From Romanomermis culicivorax (Eukaryota; Nematoda; Enoplea; Mermithida; Mermithidae): DNA of 64,000 nt. The translations under genes were made by a program, and so were the position numbers. The DNA lies in contig CAWUHX010000367.1 in the NCBI GenBank assembly GCA_963922205.1, positions 186,001-250,000 on the forward strand, read 5' to 3'. How positions within the stretch are numbered: the first letter of the stretch is position 1; each line of letters starts with the position of its first letter. The notes under the pieces were generated by a model that was given only the letters and a program-made list of their open reading frames with translations, was not told the DNA's origin and made no database searches. Shown here one piece after another: positions 61,905 to 64,000 of this stretch.

Positions 61905-64000
61905 ATTACAACGTCAAAAGGGTCGTGAGAATTCACGAACTGGATCAGTGGTTTAAAGCCACATTTGGGTACTGGCCGGCTAATCCCAAGGAACCTCGTA
62001 TGGTAGACATTGGGAAAGTTAGCCAGGTACTCCACTTTATCCGAGAAGTATCAATCTTCAGAGGACAACCAGTTTGTGGATTCGATGTTGAAAAAGTCCA
62101 TCAGGATAAGGTGGCCACCTTGTTCAAGACGAGAGAGGTCGACAATCCGATGGGAAAAGAATTTGCCCCGTACATAAGCTTCGCGCTCACCAACGGCCAA
62201 ATGTACATTAATGATACGACAACCTTAATGGTCAAGGAGTGGACAAGCCTCCACGATTTCCTCAACTCCGACATGCTATTCGCGGGATATTGGGTATTGG
62301 AGGACTTGGTAAGTATTTATAACCTATGTGGTTCAGGGCGAGACAATAAGGATAGGGACAAAACTGTCCCCTTACCGGAACATCTTAGGAAGACCAAGGG
62401 TCGATACTTTGATCTAGACCGTTTTGCCTTGACTATGGTAGGGGTTAACCTAGAGAAAAAATGTTTTCAGATGGGTATTTGTCCCGAAAGCTTTCGGTTA
62501 AAGGGACTGTTAACAGAATTTTATCTAATAGACGTGGGCCCCTACCAATATGATTTTTCACTAAAGGCGAACTGTGATCAGTTTGCCAAAAGAGGAATAT
62601 TGCCAGAAGAGCTTAGGTACGCAGCTCTAGACGCATATTATTCGTTATTAGTCATGTTTGCAGTGATTCACTATGGCATGGCCAATCAACTGCTCATGCA
62701 AATGCAGATTTTCGATCATGACAAGGTTGATCCCAAACAGATCAATACCATTGCCTTATATTTTTACCAACAATATTTAATAATACCAGGCAACCTCAAC
62801 AGAGAAATGGGGCTAGGTTCTCCAGTTATGGAAACTGATCAGGTACAGCCTAATATGGTATACCATATGATGAAATGTGAAATGTATAACCATTGGGCAG
62901 TACAAATGCAGGGAAATAACACAGGTTATTATACCGCACCTATGGAGTGTAACCCCGTTCGTCCTCAGGGTGTTCAGTTGCCAAGTGGTTTCTATCCGCT
63001 ACTCCCGAGAGATAGCAAACCAGTAAAAGATGATGGGTACACTGAAGACAGTGATCCGGATGAAATCCAGGATGTACAAATACTAGACTGGGTCAACATC
63101 ACCAAGGATATTGTGGAAAATCTCAAATCAGGTCGATCCTATTGGGATTTAGACGGTAAGATATCTTTGACTCTCTATGAAAATGCTAAGCTATACTGGC
63201 AGCAAGCCGGGAAGCCTGATGACATCCCACAAGAAGTGTTTTCTTCTAATAACCATTACCCAGTGGGTATAGAGGGCCATAAGGAAGTCTACATGACAAA
63301 CTTTTATACGCCAAACTTGGCCAAAATATCGAGTATGCTAGATGAGCGAAACTTTCCAGAGTTAGAGCTCATCTGCAAATTCATGCCATTGGCCTATCAT
63401 TTGGCCTGGTCTCATTCGAGAGCGGAGTGCGACTATGAAACTAACGCACTGCTAAATTATAACTTTTTAAATAGTTATACTAGAGAAGGCCAGGAAATGA
63501 TCAAAGGCATGTCCTGGAAGTCAGGCGACCGCCTGGCTTATTATTTAGAATTAGCAGCTACGTTGCCGCCGTCGGAACCCCGATATCCAACCAAAAAAGG
63601 GGTATACACTTGGCAAAATTGGTTTGGATTTGTCCCGCTATGGTTCAGAGAAGCCGAGGAAATTTTACAAATTGGTGACGATAAATCGTTATTAAAGGAC
63701 GAAGCTTATAAGGTAAACCCTTATTTTTATGTAACTTTTTACTACGTAGGCTTCAAGACTTTGATGCGGGGATTGCGGTATCCGATGACGGAAGACGCAC
63801 AACCAACCAATTATCCAACGGCTTATGCACCACGGAATCCACTCGAACTCAGACCGGAATTTGTCAGTAAAAGTTTCCGGGACAGAGCAATTGCTTCGGA
63901 TATGTCTGTGTATACATTAACTTATACCCCAGCCAGTGAGTTAATTTCTAAAGTACCCTTAAACCATCCCTCAGCTACCCAAACAGCCCAAGCTGGAGGG
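61905..64000 (+). CDS. DEDDy 3'-5' exonuclease (RNase D/WRN/EXD-like), partial, intact frame
   Basis: The frame is open for 699 codons to the window edge with no stop. It begins after an acceptor at 61904; the first internal ATG is at 62000. The exonuclease fold lies in the first roughly 260 residues: Exo I as GFDVEKV (about 62077), Exo II around [15 protein letters not shown] (about 62282) with the FDLDRFAL strand after it, and Exo III as [11 protein letters not shown] (about 62624), giving the DEDDy tyrosine four residues before the last Asp. The intervening [13 protein letters not shown] matches the family's conserved helix. Such enzymes trim RNA or DNA 3' ends with two metal ions. The following 430 residues, rich in aromatic residues, match nothing I know. 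The contrast with the broken gag-pol next to it suggests this frame has been kept functional. It is either a host gene or cargo of element 2. Confidence 0.85.

Noticed and set aside
61895..62000. Using ATG 62000 as the certain start of the exonuclease
   Set aside because: Coding-like sequence continues upstream of it to a good splice acceptor at 61904, so the true N-terminus is probably earlier.

Overview
The window is AT-rich animal DNA with spliced genes, long introns and many transposable elements. The organism is an invertebrate. A nematode is my best guess: there is a tachykinin-type neuropeptide receptor, short U-rich splice acceptors (TTTTCAG, TTTTTAG), and a strongly repeated octamer TACTGTAG/CTACAGTA. 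The sequence does not prove the phylum. No rRNA, CRISPR array or bacterial operon was seen.

Host genes. (1) A five-exon tachykinin/neurokinin-like GPCR lies on + (5044-15636); its exons add up to 1638 nt, exactly 546 codons. (2) A secreted-type trypsin-fold serine protease with an N-terminal PAN/Apple-like domain lies on - (17183-19738; five exons in phase, one needing a GC-AG intron). (3) A six-exon coiled-coil protein of about 460 residues lies on - (23322-26520); its function is unknown. (4) The C-terminal two thirds of an arrestin-domain (ARRDC/alpha-arrestin) protein lies on - (30144-32742). (5) At the right edge, from 61905 to the end of the window, an uninterrupted frame of 699 codons encodes a DEDDy (RNase D/WRN/EXD-type) 3'-5' exonuclease domain and a long C-terminal region I do not recognise.

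Mobile DNA. Element 1 (39211-50043, - strand) is a complete Ty3/gypsy-type LTR element with 630-bp LTRs, TG...CA ends and a 4-bp GAAA target duplication. Its order is unusual: gag, then a membrane glycoprotein (env-like) frame, then pol. All three share one reading frame and are separated by single stop codons. A further small ORF lies between pol and the 3' LTR. Its RT has lost the catalytic core by deletion. Element 2 (about 53781-60543, + strand) is a second, distinct Ty3/gypsy gag-pol with a plausible primer-binding site. It is full length but broken by many stops and frameshifts. The intact exonuclease frame lies directly downstream, and no 3' LTR is visible between them.

Smaller elements: a foldback transposon with roughly 0.8-1 kb inverted arms around a broken C2H2 zinc-finger gene (34270-37195); a decayed hAT transposase (21432-22790) split by a MITE; a LINE fragment (about 27290-27530); a non-autonomous mariner-like element with TA flanks (32834-33605); a family of about 250-bp MITEs ending in TATAGTCTG with a longer roughly 520-bp relative; a GC-rich MITE (24211-24420); tandem repeats; and a tRNA-Thr(GGT)-like gene or SINE head (18078-18151). 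A long A-rich, T-poor tract runs through the last receptor intron and downstream of the gene.
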